A stretch of 64,000 bases of DNA. Source: Neoceratodus forsteri (Eukaryota > Chordata > Ceratodontiformes > Ceratodontidae). Shown here piece after piece: positions 11,735-22,635 of this stretch (the first letter of the stretch is position 1; the number at the start of each line of letters is the position of its first letter). Made by a program: the position numbers and the translations under genes. The DNA is taken from NCBI GenBank assembly GCA_016271365.2, contig CM057453.1, forward strand, positions 1,078,693,001 through 1,078,757,000, written 5' to 3'. The notes beneath the pieces are model-generated. The model was not told where the DNA came from. It searched no databases and saw nothing but the letters and a program-made list of their open reading frames with translations.

Positions 11735-12243
11735 TGCTGTTTTGTTTAAAAATATGCTGTATCAGAGTCTGCAGTAAGAGTAGCCCGAGTGTGGTTTCCT
11801 CTCAGACAACCCTTCTTCTAAATAAATATTCACACAATGTGCTACATATCTCAATTTGTCATGTGAGTCTTATTTGCAGAATGGGGACAGCATGATTTTC
11901 GCAAGAGATGTGGCAGAGGTTAATGAAAGTACCTGCTCATGTCTTTTCAGATTGCTGTCCCCCATTCAATCAGGAAGCTTAAGAGATCCTGTAGAGATGA
12001 TGGTAGTGCTCGTCTGTCAGTTAGAACCCCCCTCCTACACAAGCTCTCATACCCATTCACAAACGCCACTTCAGGATCAGAATAAAAAGTAATTTGTCAC
12101 AATTATAAATTGTAAATGACATGCTTTTAAATTACAGAATCAAATTACATGCATGTCAATTTCAAGATGTGCTGGATTTTGAAGTTTCTCCGTGGGTGTC
12201 ATCAAATCTGTCATTCTATTTGCTCACTTCAGAGGGAGTTATA

Positions 12244-12607
12244 TTTTTAGGGGGAAAATGTTTCAAATCACATTTCAGGAGTTGCAGGTAACACAAAAGT
12301 GATCAATATTGTCAAAAAAATGAATAAATAAATTGCTGTGGATTCTGCAGAAGTCTTCTGCTGCAGTAGGACAGAGTCATTGTGCAGCATGATAAACCAC
12401 TGAGCAAATGTTACTTTAAACTTCTGAGATGTGATTTGAAGCATTAAACAGCACCTTCCCCAGGACCTGTGAAAGGAATTCTGGGCCCTGGGAAAAGTTC
12501 AGACTCTGGGGCCCCTATGCAGCTGTGTACTGTAGCATGCCAGTTGGCCAGGGCCCCTATTTGGTGCCAGGCTCCAGGAATTAGCCCCGGCTCCCCCACC
12601 CTTTTAA
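12244..12607. other. Loop of the 9400-13913 foldback
   Basis: This is the unpaired centre between inverted arms. I see no gene. It has an A+T-rich first half and a G+C-richer second half around 12480-12600. Confidence 0.5.
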
Positions 12608-13089
12608 GGTCCCTGTCCCTCCCAAGTGATCCAATAGAACAATGTATTTGACAATACCTACAGAGGAACTTCTAAATTCAGTACATCATGACACTGACAA
12701 GCATGCATAGTATTGTGACAAATTACTTTTTGTTCTGACCCAGAAGATGTTTTTGTGAATGGGTATGTGAGCTTGGATGGGTGGGTGGGGGTCCTAACGG
12801 ACAGGCGAGCACTAGCATAGTTTCTACAGTATCTCTTATGCTCCCTAACAGAATAGGGAACAGCAATCTGAAAATACGCAAGCAGGCACTTTCACTTAAC
12901 CTCTGTCACGTCTCTTGTGGAAATCCTGCTGTCCCCCTTCTGCAGACAGGACTCATATGACAAATTCAGATGTGTAGCACATTGTGAGAATATTCATTTA
13001 GAAGGAGGATTGGGTGAAAGGAAACCACTTTCAAGTTACTCTCACTGCAGACTCTAACATGGTACATTTTTAAACAAAACAGTACGCCG

Positions 13090-13640
13090 TTTACAGTAGG
13101 TGAAAGGTGGAAGGGATAAGTATGGCTGAATACTTAATATATAGGATAAAGTATGGGTCTCGGTGTGTAATGAGAATTTACTCACACCGAGGAGTTTATG
13201 CATATAGCATCAAACCCGGTGTGTGTAATCGAGTTACACATCGGACCTATATTTTATTTTATATAATTTTTGGCTTCTTTTCGCCTCAGCAATTATATAA
13301 AAAGACTGCTGTGCGGCACAGTCAGATTACCTCAAGCATCGCAGGTCCAAATTCACTTTATTTAAAATATTGTCGTGGGGTCCATCCGTAGCTGGAACAT
13401 CCAAGTAATTTTAAAAATTACTTACTGCTGAGTGTCCATGGCAGTTTCTCTCCATGGTGGGTTTGCGTAGGGGAATATTTTCCTGTTCGGGAAGGACACA
13501 GCGAGCGAGAAGTTTGAGCATGTGCAGTATGGGGAAAAGCATGCGCGTGTTTGCCATTATAAACACTCCTTTATGACGGCAAATTACACCACAGTTTCCC
13601 AATGGGAAAAAGGGAAGCCCATTAATTATAACCAAATAAA
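13090..13640. other. Segment opening the foldback right arm; possible hairpin element
   Basis: About 550 bp lie between paired arm blocks. They contain a short palindrome, TTATATAATT ... AATTATATAA (about 13258-13304), and an inverted pair around CTCGGTGTGTAA and TTACTCACACCGAG (about 13159-13193). It has no useful reading frame. It is probably a small inserted element. Edges are approximate and no target duplication was found. Confidence 0.4.
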
Positions 13641-13913
13641 TACTGTGCCTGCAGTTTTTACTTTAAAACAATCTGAAAGATGAGTCTCGATCTCTGATTA
13701 CCTAACATACGTCTGTCAAACATCAGCTGTTCCTGTGATGGTTCTTCCTTGTGAGTGACATTGTGAGCCACTTCATGGAAACAGCTGATCATCTGACTTG
13801 CACATGAACGTGCATACTGCCCAGATGTCTGTAAATTAGCACAGCCACACTACTGTCCAGTGAGTGAAGCCCAAGTCAGCTTACTGTAAGTGACATCACT
13901 GTGACTCAGGCTT

Positions 13914-14637
13914 CAAAGTGCATCTCATCATCCCCCCACCCCCACCAATTGCAGCTTCCGCTATTATTGGGGTTGTCATACAGCTCGCCAATACACCTAA
14001 TGATTGAAATAAATCACACAGGGCACAAGTTTCAGACTGGTGTTTTATTATTACACGAAAAAGACTGGACTGATTCACCTGCAATTTTTAAGTAACAATC
14101 TGCTCTTTAATGAGTCTTGGATGCATTACTTGCTATTTGCACTCAGCTTCATCCTCCCAAGATCGTCACTATTATCATCTAATTTAGGTGTTAGTACTTG
14201 TATGGCCTTATTACATAGGGTGGTATTTTATTATAGAAATGAACAGATGACTGGAAAGCCTTATAAATTCTAAAGTGTCGCTAGGTCAGACAAAGGACCC
14301 CAGGGTAACCTATGTGGCATTGCACTGTCCCCATGATAATTAGGCAAGCACCCTACTGTTTTGCTCTAAACAGGGAAGGAATTGAGCAGTGGCCTGGCTC
14401 CCTTTCAAGGTTAATGAGTCCAGTGTAATGGTTGGACCATTTGGGGACATGATTTCAGCTTGCTATTTTTTGTCTGGATGTTAACGGTCATGAATAGTTA
14501 CTCTAGTGCCTGTTTATATGGCTTAAGTCTGTAGTTTGTATCCCCCACCCCCCACCCCCATGATAGGATGGTTTGTAGTGTTAGCCAGGAATTATAATTG
14601 GTTGACTTGATAAGAGTTCATTCTGGAGAGTTGTAGA
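13914..14637. other. Unassigned sequence
   Basis: About 720 bp with no supported gene or element. It includes a C-rich run (14540-14562). Confidence 0.3.
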
Positions 14638-16135
14638 AACATAGACTTTGATGGCAGATAAGTACCACTTGGCCCACCCAATCTGCCCATTTCTCTACCT
14701 TTTGGATAAGCTGCAGATCCTAGTTAGCCAACAGCCTACTTCCTCCTACCCACCACTAGAATTGCCTTATGTCTGTCCCATGCATTCCTGAATTCCCCTC
14801 CTGTTTTTGACCTCACTACCTCCTCTGGAGGGCCATTCCCATTCAATTCGTCCACTGCCCTCTCTGTGAAAAAAATCTTCCTCACATTGCCCTGAGCCAT
14901 CCCCCCTCTATCTTCAAATTGTCCCCCTTGTTCTTGAATGTCTCTTTTTCTGAAAGATGCTGTTCTCTTGGACTTTGTTGATTCCCTTGAGGTACTTGAA
15001 TGTTTCTATCATGTCCCACCTCTCCCTCTTATCCTCTAAGGCATACATATTAAGCTCCTTTAGTTTCTCTTCATATGGCTTTTGGTGCAGACCCTGCACC
15101 ATTTTAGTTGCCCTTCTCCGAACTGTCTCCATCCTGTCTACGTCCTTATGGAGATGTCTCCAGAACTGCATGCAGTATTTCAGATGGGGTCTCGCCAACT
15201 GTCTGTACAGAGGGATAACAACTTCCTGTTTTCTACTGGTGATGCCTCTGTCTATGCATCCCAGTATCCCCAGCCCTCCTTACTGCCTTCTCACATTGCT
15301 TGTCTACCTTTAGGTCATCTGATCTGACTACTCCCCCCGGTCCCGTTCCATTTCTGTTGTTCTTAGTACCTTCCCCCATTGTGTACTCTTCCCCTGGGTT
15401 TTGTTTCCCAGGTGCATTACTTTGCACTTCTTTGCATTGAATCTAAGCTGCCATATTTTTGACCATTCCTCCATCCTTGCCAAGTCCCTTCTTATCCTTT
15501 CCAGCCCCCCCCCCATATATTAACCCTGTTGAAGATCTTTGAGGCTTCTGCAAAGAGGCATACGTTTCCTTCCAGCCCCTCTGCAGTGTCACCTATAAAG
15601 ATATTAAAGAGGACTGATCCCAGTACTGAACCCTGTGATACTCTGCTAGTAATCCCCCTTTCCTCAGAGTGGACTCTGTTTACTATTACCCTCTGTGTCC
15701 TGTTGTCCAGCCAATTTTTTACCTAAGTTACCACCCTGGGACCCACTACCAGGCTGGCTAACCTGTTTATTAATCTTTTGTGTGGGACTGTGTCAAATGC
15801 CTTGCTAAATTCTAGGTAGGCTACATCCACAGCTCCTCCCTAGTCTACTACTTTGGTCACCCAGTCAAAGAAATCTATAAAATTCATCTAACATGACCTT
15901 CCCATTGTGAATCCATGCTGCCTTGGGTCCTGTGCCCTGCTGACCTCTAGGCACTCAATAGTTCTTTCTTTCAGAAGTGGTGCCATCATTTTCCCTACCA
16001 CTGAGATCAAACTAACAGGTCTGTAGTTTTCTGCCTCTTCCTTCGTTCCTCTTTTGTCAAGGGGAATAACATCAGACTTCCTCCAGTCCTCAGGTACCAC
16101 ACCATCCTCCCATAATTTGTTGAAAAGGTAGTCAT
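14638..16135 (-). mobile_element. CR1 LINE on the minus strand, RT to 3' end
   Basis: Read on the minus strand from 16135: NKLWEDGVVPEDWRKSDVIP, NYRPVSLISVVGKMM and RQHGFTMGR (16130-15890). Degraded palm motifs and WSKIWQLRFNAKKCKVMHLG (15460-15405) follow, then RPHLKYCMQFWRHLHKDVDR (15195-15130), YEEKLKELNMYALEDKRERW and MIETFKYLKGINKVQENS (15070-14960). The low-coordinate end is the family 3' terminus (TAGAAACATAGACTTTGATG and GGCAGATAAG in plus view). The element is 5'-truncated, with frameshifts through the polymerase core. Confidence 0.87.
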
Positions 16136-16653
16136 TGTTGGTATTTTTTGTTCTTGTGCCCTTCCCAATTAACCAAACTGCAATTTGCTTCACAAATAGT
16201 TCCCACCTCCTGCCTTCCAAATGGGGTGCAAAACTGTTGTACACTTAATGTCTCCATTTCTGTTTTCCCTATTCTGTCAGTGCTGCCTTGACATGACAGT
16301 GTGAGCGACAGATTCTCATATTCCCACTTTACATTATCAAGCAACATAATCTAGGGCACGCTGCATTTCTCACACAGCCATCCACCATCACTTCTTTTTC
16401 TTGCTTGCATTTAGTCAGTGCATGTGAAAACTGCCTTCGCCATACTACCCAGAGCTATATCTTGCTGTACTGCTGTTTCTCTTTTTTTGGTTTCATTTTG
16501 TGTCATTCAGCTGTATGCCATTTAAGTTAGAATGTTACCTCTATTTCCAGGCAAAGAAGCCAGGCACCCGGTGCTCCTCAGAGCAGCCACCTGCTGACTC
16601 TCCCATGTCCTTAGCATGCCTTTTGTACCTGAATGAGGATATTAGCACTTCCC
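16136..16653. other. Unassigned sequence
   Basis: About 500 bp between the CR1 and the next tandem array. No supported feature. Confidence 0.3.
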
Positions 16654-17095
16654 AGGTGGTTGATGGCACTCCGTTGTGCATCATACCTCACAACCCACCT
16701 GGGGTGTGCTTTAATTTAGCATTACTGTACACCTTGTTATGTGTTATTGCTCACTGGTGATTTATAATGTGATCCTTTTGGAATTTTATATTGCAATTCC
16801 CAGGTGGTTGAAGGCACTCAGCTGTGCCTCATGCCTCACAACTCACCTGGGCATGCAGAAATTTAGCATTACAGCACAACCTGCCATGTGTTATTGCTTA
16901 CTTACAATTTCCATTGTGATTCTACGGGAATCATATACTGCACTTTCAAGGTGATTGAAGGCATTTGGCTGCACCTCATGCCTCACAACCCACCTTGGGC
17001 ATGCGGTAATTTATCATTGCCACACACTCTGTCATGTGTTATTCCTTACTTACAATTTACAATGTGATCCAAAGGGATTTTTTACTGCACTATGC
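16654..17095. repeat. Three tandem monomers of 147-148 bp
   Basis: AGGTGGTTGA or AGGTGATTGA starts units at 16654, 16802 and 16949, and a fourth partial unit begins at 17096. Each unit carries CTCACAACCCACCT, GTGTTATTGCTTACTTACAA and TTTACAATGTGATCC-type blocks. Reading frames here are repeat translations. Confidence 0.85.
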
Positions 17096-17376
17096 AGGTG
17101 GTGTGCAAGTGTGCCTTCATATTCATCGCTACAGAAGTGCTGGAATACGGTGACTGATTGCTCTTATGTGATTTGGAAAGAGTTGTATTTTATTTGTCTT
17201 ACCTGATGATGGATGCCTGTGGTTGCTTTTGTTGTCTTGCCCCTTTTGGCTGCTGAGTTAGTGTTGAAAATCCTAACATTGCATTTCCATACTTTTGCCT
17301 CTTTAATAGCAACACAAACTGATGCATTACTGGCATTTTTTGCAAAGAAGCTATTATGATATGTTATTTTACATTG

Positions 17377-17493
17377 AAATATTGTTAATATTTTTGTTCA
17401 TGCACAATTGACCTGATGACATCATGAGTAGTGAAGCCATGAGTGATGTAATCAGGTCAGTCGGCACAAGAACAAAAAATATCAACAATATTT
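17377..17493. repeat. Near-perfect hairpin, ~50-bp arms
   Basis: AAATATTGTTAATATTTTTG...GACCTGATGACATCAT pairs with ATGAGTGATGTAATCAGGTC...CAAAAAATATCAACAATATTT around a short centre near 17435. The arms have only a few mismatches. This may be a miniature inverted-repeat element or a replication-generated palindrome. No target duplication was seen. Confidence 0.7.
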
Positions 17494-17559
17494 CCAGTAG
17501 GGAGGAAGTATATTCCATGTATGCCATACCTCCAAAAAAGTGAAACAAAAATTTAATTT

Positions 17560-18235
17560 CCTGCCATTTTGTGCTGATTATAAAAAATCTAAACATCTAT
17601 AAATGAAACATCACTCATGTGGCAGATATTTTTCTGCTGAACAACTTTTGCTGTCAAAGTACCATGCTATCATATTTTGTTTTAAAGATATTTACATTTG
17701 TTTGTTGAGAAAAGTGAAAAAGAAAATTGTATTTGCTGCTGTTTTTTTTCTAATGCTAAAAAAACCTAAAAGGTATCTTTAAATGAAACACCTCTCATGT
17801 TGTAGATATTGCTGGGCTGAACAACTTTCATGCTCACAGTACCATGCTATCATTTTTTATTTCAAAGTTATTTGCATTTGTTTGTTGAAAAAGTGACAAA
17901 AAAGCATTTTCTGCTGCTTTTTTGATAAATAAAAAAACTTAAAGGCACAATATCTATAAATGAAACACTACTCATTTTGTAGATATTTCAGTGCTGAACA
18001 ACTTTTGTGCTCACAGTGCCATGCTGTCATTTTTTGTTTTAAAGTTATTTGCATTTGTTTGTTGAAAAAGTGACAAAAAAAAAGATTTTCTGCTGCATTT
18101 CTTGCTAATTAAATAAAAAATAAAATTTTTCTATAAATGAAACAACACTCACTTTGTAGACATTTTAGTGCTGAACAACTTTAATGCTCAAAGTGCAATG
18201 CTATCATTTTTCATTTAAAGTTATTTGCATTTGAA
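17560..18235. repeat. Four tandem monomers of ~178 bp
   Basis: AAATGAAACA occurs at 17601, 17781, 17958 and 18135. Each is followed by GTAGATATT..GCTGAACAAC, a TGCTATCATTTTT block, TTTGCATTTGTTTGTTGA and AAAGTGACAAAAAA. The spacing is 177-180 bp. The array is A+T-rich and non-coding. Confidence 0.85.
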
Positions 18236-18339
18236 TACGGTTAGTGAAGCTGAAATACATCTGAATAGCTGGCATCTATCACTTTATTGACATCATCAAG
18301 GAAGCCATTTTAGGATTCTCAAAGCAGGATTTTTGAATC

Positions 18340-18438
18340 AGGAGAGGCTGTGTTTAAAATTTACAAACACTATGAAACTGCATTTATCCTACTTTAATAA
18401 ATGCAGTTTTAGTATAAATGTAAACAACAGCCTCTCCT
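18340..18438. repeat. Hairpin with ~45-bp arms
   Basis: AGGAGAGGCTGTGTTTAAAA ... CTGCATTTAT pairs with ATAAATGCAG ... ACAACAGCCTCTCCT around TCCTACTTTA. It lies between the 178-bp array and a CR1. It has no coding capacity. Confidence 0.7.
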
Positions 18439-18489
18439 TTATAAGCCTATGGAGTAATTTAAAAAATGTGTAAAAAGGTTGCTTAGTTG

Positions 18490-20668
18490 TCCTTTAACAT
18501 GGGTCCAGGATCACAGTCAATCCACACAAAGATGAGGGTCTTGAATTTCAGGAGGGTGAACTTTGCTAGGATAGGGATATGTATTAGAGAAGCCCTAGTG
18601 AGCAAGGGTGAAATGGGGGGGGGGGTTGAAGAGCAGTGTGCACATCTAAAAGGAGCAATAGTGGAGGTGATAAACCAGTGCATTAGGCTGAGAGAAAAAG
18701 GCAAGAGAAGGAACAAGCCACTATGATTCTCTAAAGTTGTGGCAGAGAAAGTAAGAGCCAAAAGGTTGGCTTTCAGAAAATATAAGGAGACAGACTGTCT
18801 GAGGAAATCAGGGAATGCTGCTATGAGTGCAAAGGTACAGACAGAGGATAGAGTAACACAAATGTTGAAGGAAAGGGACAAGACATTCTATAGAAAGAAG
18901 GAAGGCAGGGGGATTGTTAGGCTTGGAGGGGATGAAGGGAAGTGTGTGAAGTGAGACCTGGAAAAAGCATCAGTACTGAATAAATGCTTCTGTTCTATCT
19001 TCACTGAAGAAGGAGAGGGACAGGGAGAACAGTTAGGCACCAGATACATAGGGGAGAAGGAAATGAAAACCAGTCCATATTCAGAAGTGAGAGTCCTAGA
19101 GGAGCTCACTAAACTAAGGGTGGACAAGGCAATGGCACCAGATGGCATACATCCCAGGATAGTAAAGGAACTACAAAAGAACTCGCAGTACCACTGGCAG
19201 TCTTGTTCAGTGAGTCGCTTAATACAGGAGTGATCCCAGAGGACTGGAAGAGGGCACATGTAGTCCCTCTTCACAAAAATGGAAGCAGAAAGGAGGCAGG
19301 AAACAATAGGCCACTCAGCCTCACCTCAGTAGTGGGTAAGATCATGGAGGCAATGCTAAAGAAAGGATTGTGGAACACCTAGAATCAGTCAGAGCACAAG
19401 ATCTGAGACAGCATGGCTTTACAGCAGGAAGGTCATTTAAAGCAAATCTTATAGAATTGTTTGACTGGGTGATCAAGGAGGTGGATTGGGGGGAGAGGTA
19501 GATGTCGCCTACTTTGATTTCAGCAAGGCCTTCAACACTGTTACACATAAAATACTAGTAAACAAGTTAGGTAGCCTGGGGGTGGTCCATAATGATGAAC
19601 TGAGTTAGAAACTGGTTAGGGGACAGGACATAGAGGGTGCTGGTAAATGGAGTCCAAACTGAAGACAGGGAGGTGACAAGTGTGGTACCTCAAGGATCAG
19701 TCCTGGGGCCAGTCCTTTTAAATGTCTTTGCTAGTGACATCGTGGAAGGACTGGAATGGAAGATTTACCTGTTTGCAGATAACACTAAGATCTGCAATAG
19801 AGTAAGCACTCCAGAAGGGACAAAGAAAAGCTGAAAAAAGGGACAGAAGTGTGGCAACTGAGGTTCAATGTGAAGAAATGCAAAATCATGCACCTGGGGA
19901 GCAGAAACCCTGTGGAGAACTATAGGATGGGGGGAGTTGCTGATGGCCACCACCAAAGAACAGGATTTAAGGATCATCATCTCAGATGACCTAAAGGTGG
20001 CCAAGCAGAGTAAAAAAGCTGTTGGGAGGGCAAGTGGGGTGCATAGGTAGGGGTATCACTAGCAGAAGAAGGGAGGAGGTGATATCACTTTACAAATCAC
20101 TGGTGAGGCCCCATCTGGAATACTGTGTACAGTTCTGGAGGCCACACCTTTGCAAGGACATAGAAAGGGTGTATGCTGTTCAGAGAAGAGCTACTAATAT
20201 GGTGCCAGGATTGCAACAGAAAATATATGAGGAGAGATGAAAAGACCTTAATATGTATACACTGGAATAGAGGAGGGAATGGGGAGATATGATAGAAACC
20301 TTCAAGTATCTTAACGGCATAAACAAGGTGCAAGTGGACAACATCTTTCAGTACACGAGAGGTAACAGAACAAGGGGCATGATATGAGATTGAAGGGGGC
20401 AGGATAAGGAGTAATGGGATGAAGTTCTTTTTCACAGAAAGGGTGGTGGATGCATGTAAAACCTACCCTAGGAGGTGGCAGGAGTGAGAACAGTGGTGGG
20501 ATTCAAACATGCATGGGATAGGCATAAAGGAACCCTAAGGTTGAGAAGGATAACCTAAAAGTCGATGACCAAGTAGGGGCAGTGACCGCTGATACAGATT
20601 TGGGTATACGGGCAGACTGGATGAGCCTGGCAGTCCTTATCTCCCATCAGTTTCTATGTTTCTATGAC
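18490..20668 (+). mobile_element. CR1 LINE, longest CR1 copy in the window
   Basis: It covers the endonuclease/RT linker to the 3' end on the plus strand: FRRVNFARIGICIREAL (18545-18595), KVRAKRLAFRKYKE and KTFYRKKEGRGIVRLGG (18750-18930), KCFCSIFTEEGEG (18980-19020), ELTKLRVDKAMAPDGIHPRI (19100-19160), DVAYFDFSKAFNTV (19500-19545), VPQGSVLGPVLLNVFASDIV (19686-19745), LFADNTKICNRV (19768-19805, with FADD changed to FADN), RPHLEYCVQFWRPHLCKDIE (20106-20165), MVPGLQQKIYEER (20200-20238) and RVVDACK (20440). The terminus is GGCAGTCCTTATCTCCCATC plus TTCTATGTTTCTATGAC. Multiple frameshifts are present. It abuts the L1 fragment at 20669. Confidence 0.88.
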
Positions 20669-21595
20669 AGCTCTTTAAGCCTCTTCTTTTTGTTGTGCAT
20701 TGCATAACTTATTATGTGACCTCTTAGGTAGGCCTTGAAGGCAACCCAGAGGGTGGCTGGCAAATTGTCCGGCTTGTCATTACAAGAAAAGTATAGATCA
20801 ATTTCCTTAGTCAGCCATTGAGGGAAGTCCTTATAGGAGAGAAGGAATGTGTCCATGCGCCATCTAGGGGTGTTTGGTGAGTTTAGTCCCCCCATCAGAG
20901 TGAGAATAGTACAGCATGGTCTAAAATATTTATTGGGCCTATAGAAACATGCTGTACCTCTGGCATTTGAGCCTTTTATATCAGGAAAAAGTTCGACCAA
21001 TGGCTCACTTTATGAGGAGTCAAGTGAAAAGTGAAATCTCTAAAGACAGGATGGAGGCATCTCCATGGGTCTACTAGCTGGAATTCCTGGGCCGTAGCAT
21101 GAAGTGTTGTTCTCACTTTTGTGGGATGTACAGTACCAAGTGCATATCTAGCAGAAGATCCCACACTTCATTAAAGTCCCCCCCCAAGAATTAGTTGGTC
21201 CTCAGGCTGCAACATTTTGGAAATCTGCTGAGCAAGTTCTGGAATGAAGGAAGTGGAGACTTGATTGGGCCTGTAAATGTTGCCCATTACTAATGTTTAT
21301 GTATTGAAAGTCACCCTCATTAATTACCCATCTTCCCTTGGTCAAGGAGGCCTTGTTCAGAACCTGGGCCTGGACCTTTTTATGGAATAGAATAGCAACC
21401 CATTGTGCTTCTTTAGTGTAAGAGCAACTATCGACCTGCCCCACCAATTCCCTTGCTAATTTCTGAGCCTCTAGTTCTAAGAGATTAGCCTCCTGAAGGA
21501 AACCAACATTACATCCTTCCTTTTCAAGTGGGTTAGTATTTGTTTTCTTTTTATCAGAGAATTAATGCCCAGGACATTCCAGGGCACAAAGGAGA
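20669..21595 (-). pseudogene. L1-family ORF2 fragment: endonuclease to RT linker
   Basis: On the minus strand: NVLGINSLIKRKQILTHLKR (about 21570-21510, endonuclease start), KEAQWVAILFHKKVQAQ (21410-21360), GRWVINEGDFQYINI (21335-21290), QLILGGDFNEVWDL (21195-21155, catalytic GDFN), then PRWRMDTFLLSYKDFP (20870-20825), LYFSCNDKPDNLPATLWVAF and KAYLRGHIISYAMHNKKKRL (20790-20675). Such an endonuclease nicks target DNA for L1 integration. Several stops are present (for example near 21485 and 21110). It is truncated exactly where the CR1 3' end finishes, so the CR1 or a rearrangement removed the reverse transcriptase part. Confidence 0.8.
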
Positions 21596-22635
21596 GTATG
21601 TTGTCATCCATTTTCATGGCTTAGTTTATGGACTGCCCCCCTCCAAAAACTGTGAGTGGTGATAGTAGGTATGCTGGAAAATGTGAGCTATGATGTGGAG
21701 TATATACTTACAGCACAACTCCTAAAAAGAAACAACAAACCGTGGATCACAACAGTCAAATCTTGTGTATCTTATCGTTCTCTAATCTAAGTAAATTAGT
21801 TCAGGAAAGCCCTAGGTAGTCTCTAGTAAGCCACTCTCCCCAATGGCTGATGCACAACTCACTGAAGTGGCATCAAGTGGGAAGAACCTTGCTTGATGAC
21901 ACTGTGCTGTGGGCAGTCTTTTACAAGTTAGACCATGGTTGATTGTCTCTTGATGGTTCAAAGGCTGTAAAACCAAGGTCTGTAACTTTAGCCCACATTC
22001 CAGCTTTGATCCTCAGAATCCAAATGGTCAAGTTCAACCAGTTTAATTCTGTGGCATAATGTAATGTGCAGAGCTAGTTTCATTGCATTTTCTGTTATAG
22101 TTACCTTAGTATTGCTGCTGTATTTCTGTGGGATTCTTGTGGTAATAGGAAGCACTGGAACATGAACAACTGTAATCTACTTTCCACCCCCCACTGTTCA
22201 AGGGAAGTGTCTTTCCGAGCACCCATGCTGTTCTATACTTAGAGCCAGGCAAAACTAGTTATTGAGCTTGGCTTTGCAGCAGAAGTGACTGTGCAGACTG
22301 TAATAACCTCATCTATTTCTCCTCAGCTTGGTGGCAGACTATTTCCAGATTTTCCCAATCTCTGCAATAGTTTCTCTGCGCCCATGACAAGTACAGTACT
22401 TTGCAATCAACAAATAGCATATCACTTTCTCTGACTAGACACCTAATTAGTTGCTGTAACATAAAATTGACTGTTATGGACTTGGTTTATAATTCAAACA
22501 ATTAGCACATAATGATAGTAATTACTATGCCCAAATGAGGCTTACACACATTTAAAGCAATTAATTTGAATGTTCCTTACTATTCGCAGCTAGCTAAAGG
22601 TAATCAACAACTGCTATGTTTCAAGCCACATTCTT
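21596..22635. other. Unassigned sequence
   Basis: About 1 kb without supported coding, RNA or repeat features. It is A+T-rich with only short random frames. Confidence 0.3.

Larger units (their letters stand above)
9400..13913. repeat. Foldback element with ~0.8 kb inverted arms
   Basis: The ends are inverted copies: 9400-9710 pairs with 13600-13913, sharing for example GATCAGCTGTTTCCATGAAG and CTTTCAGATTGTTTTAAAG. The inner arm 11735-12243 pairs with 12608-13085, sharing for example AAAAAGTAATTTGTCACAAT and GCCTGTC/GTCTGTC blocks. Arms appear roughly 75-80% identical by eye. The loop is 12244-12607. The left arm was opened by a CR1 (9757-11735) and the right arm by ~550 bp (13090-13640). 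No transposase is encoded. It may be a DNA transposon foldback or an inverted duplication. Confidence 0.75.

Noticed and set aside
12469..12651. Host exon around a G+C-richer frame in the foldback loop
   Set aside because: Only 60 residues, no similarity recognised, and part of it falls into the inverted arm.
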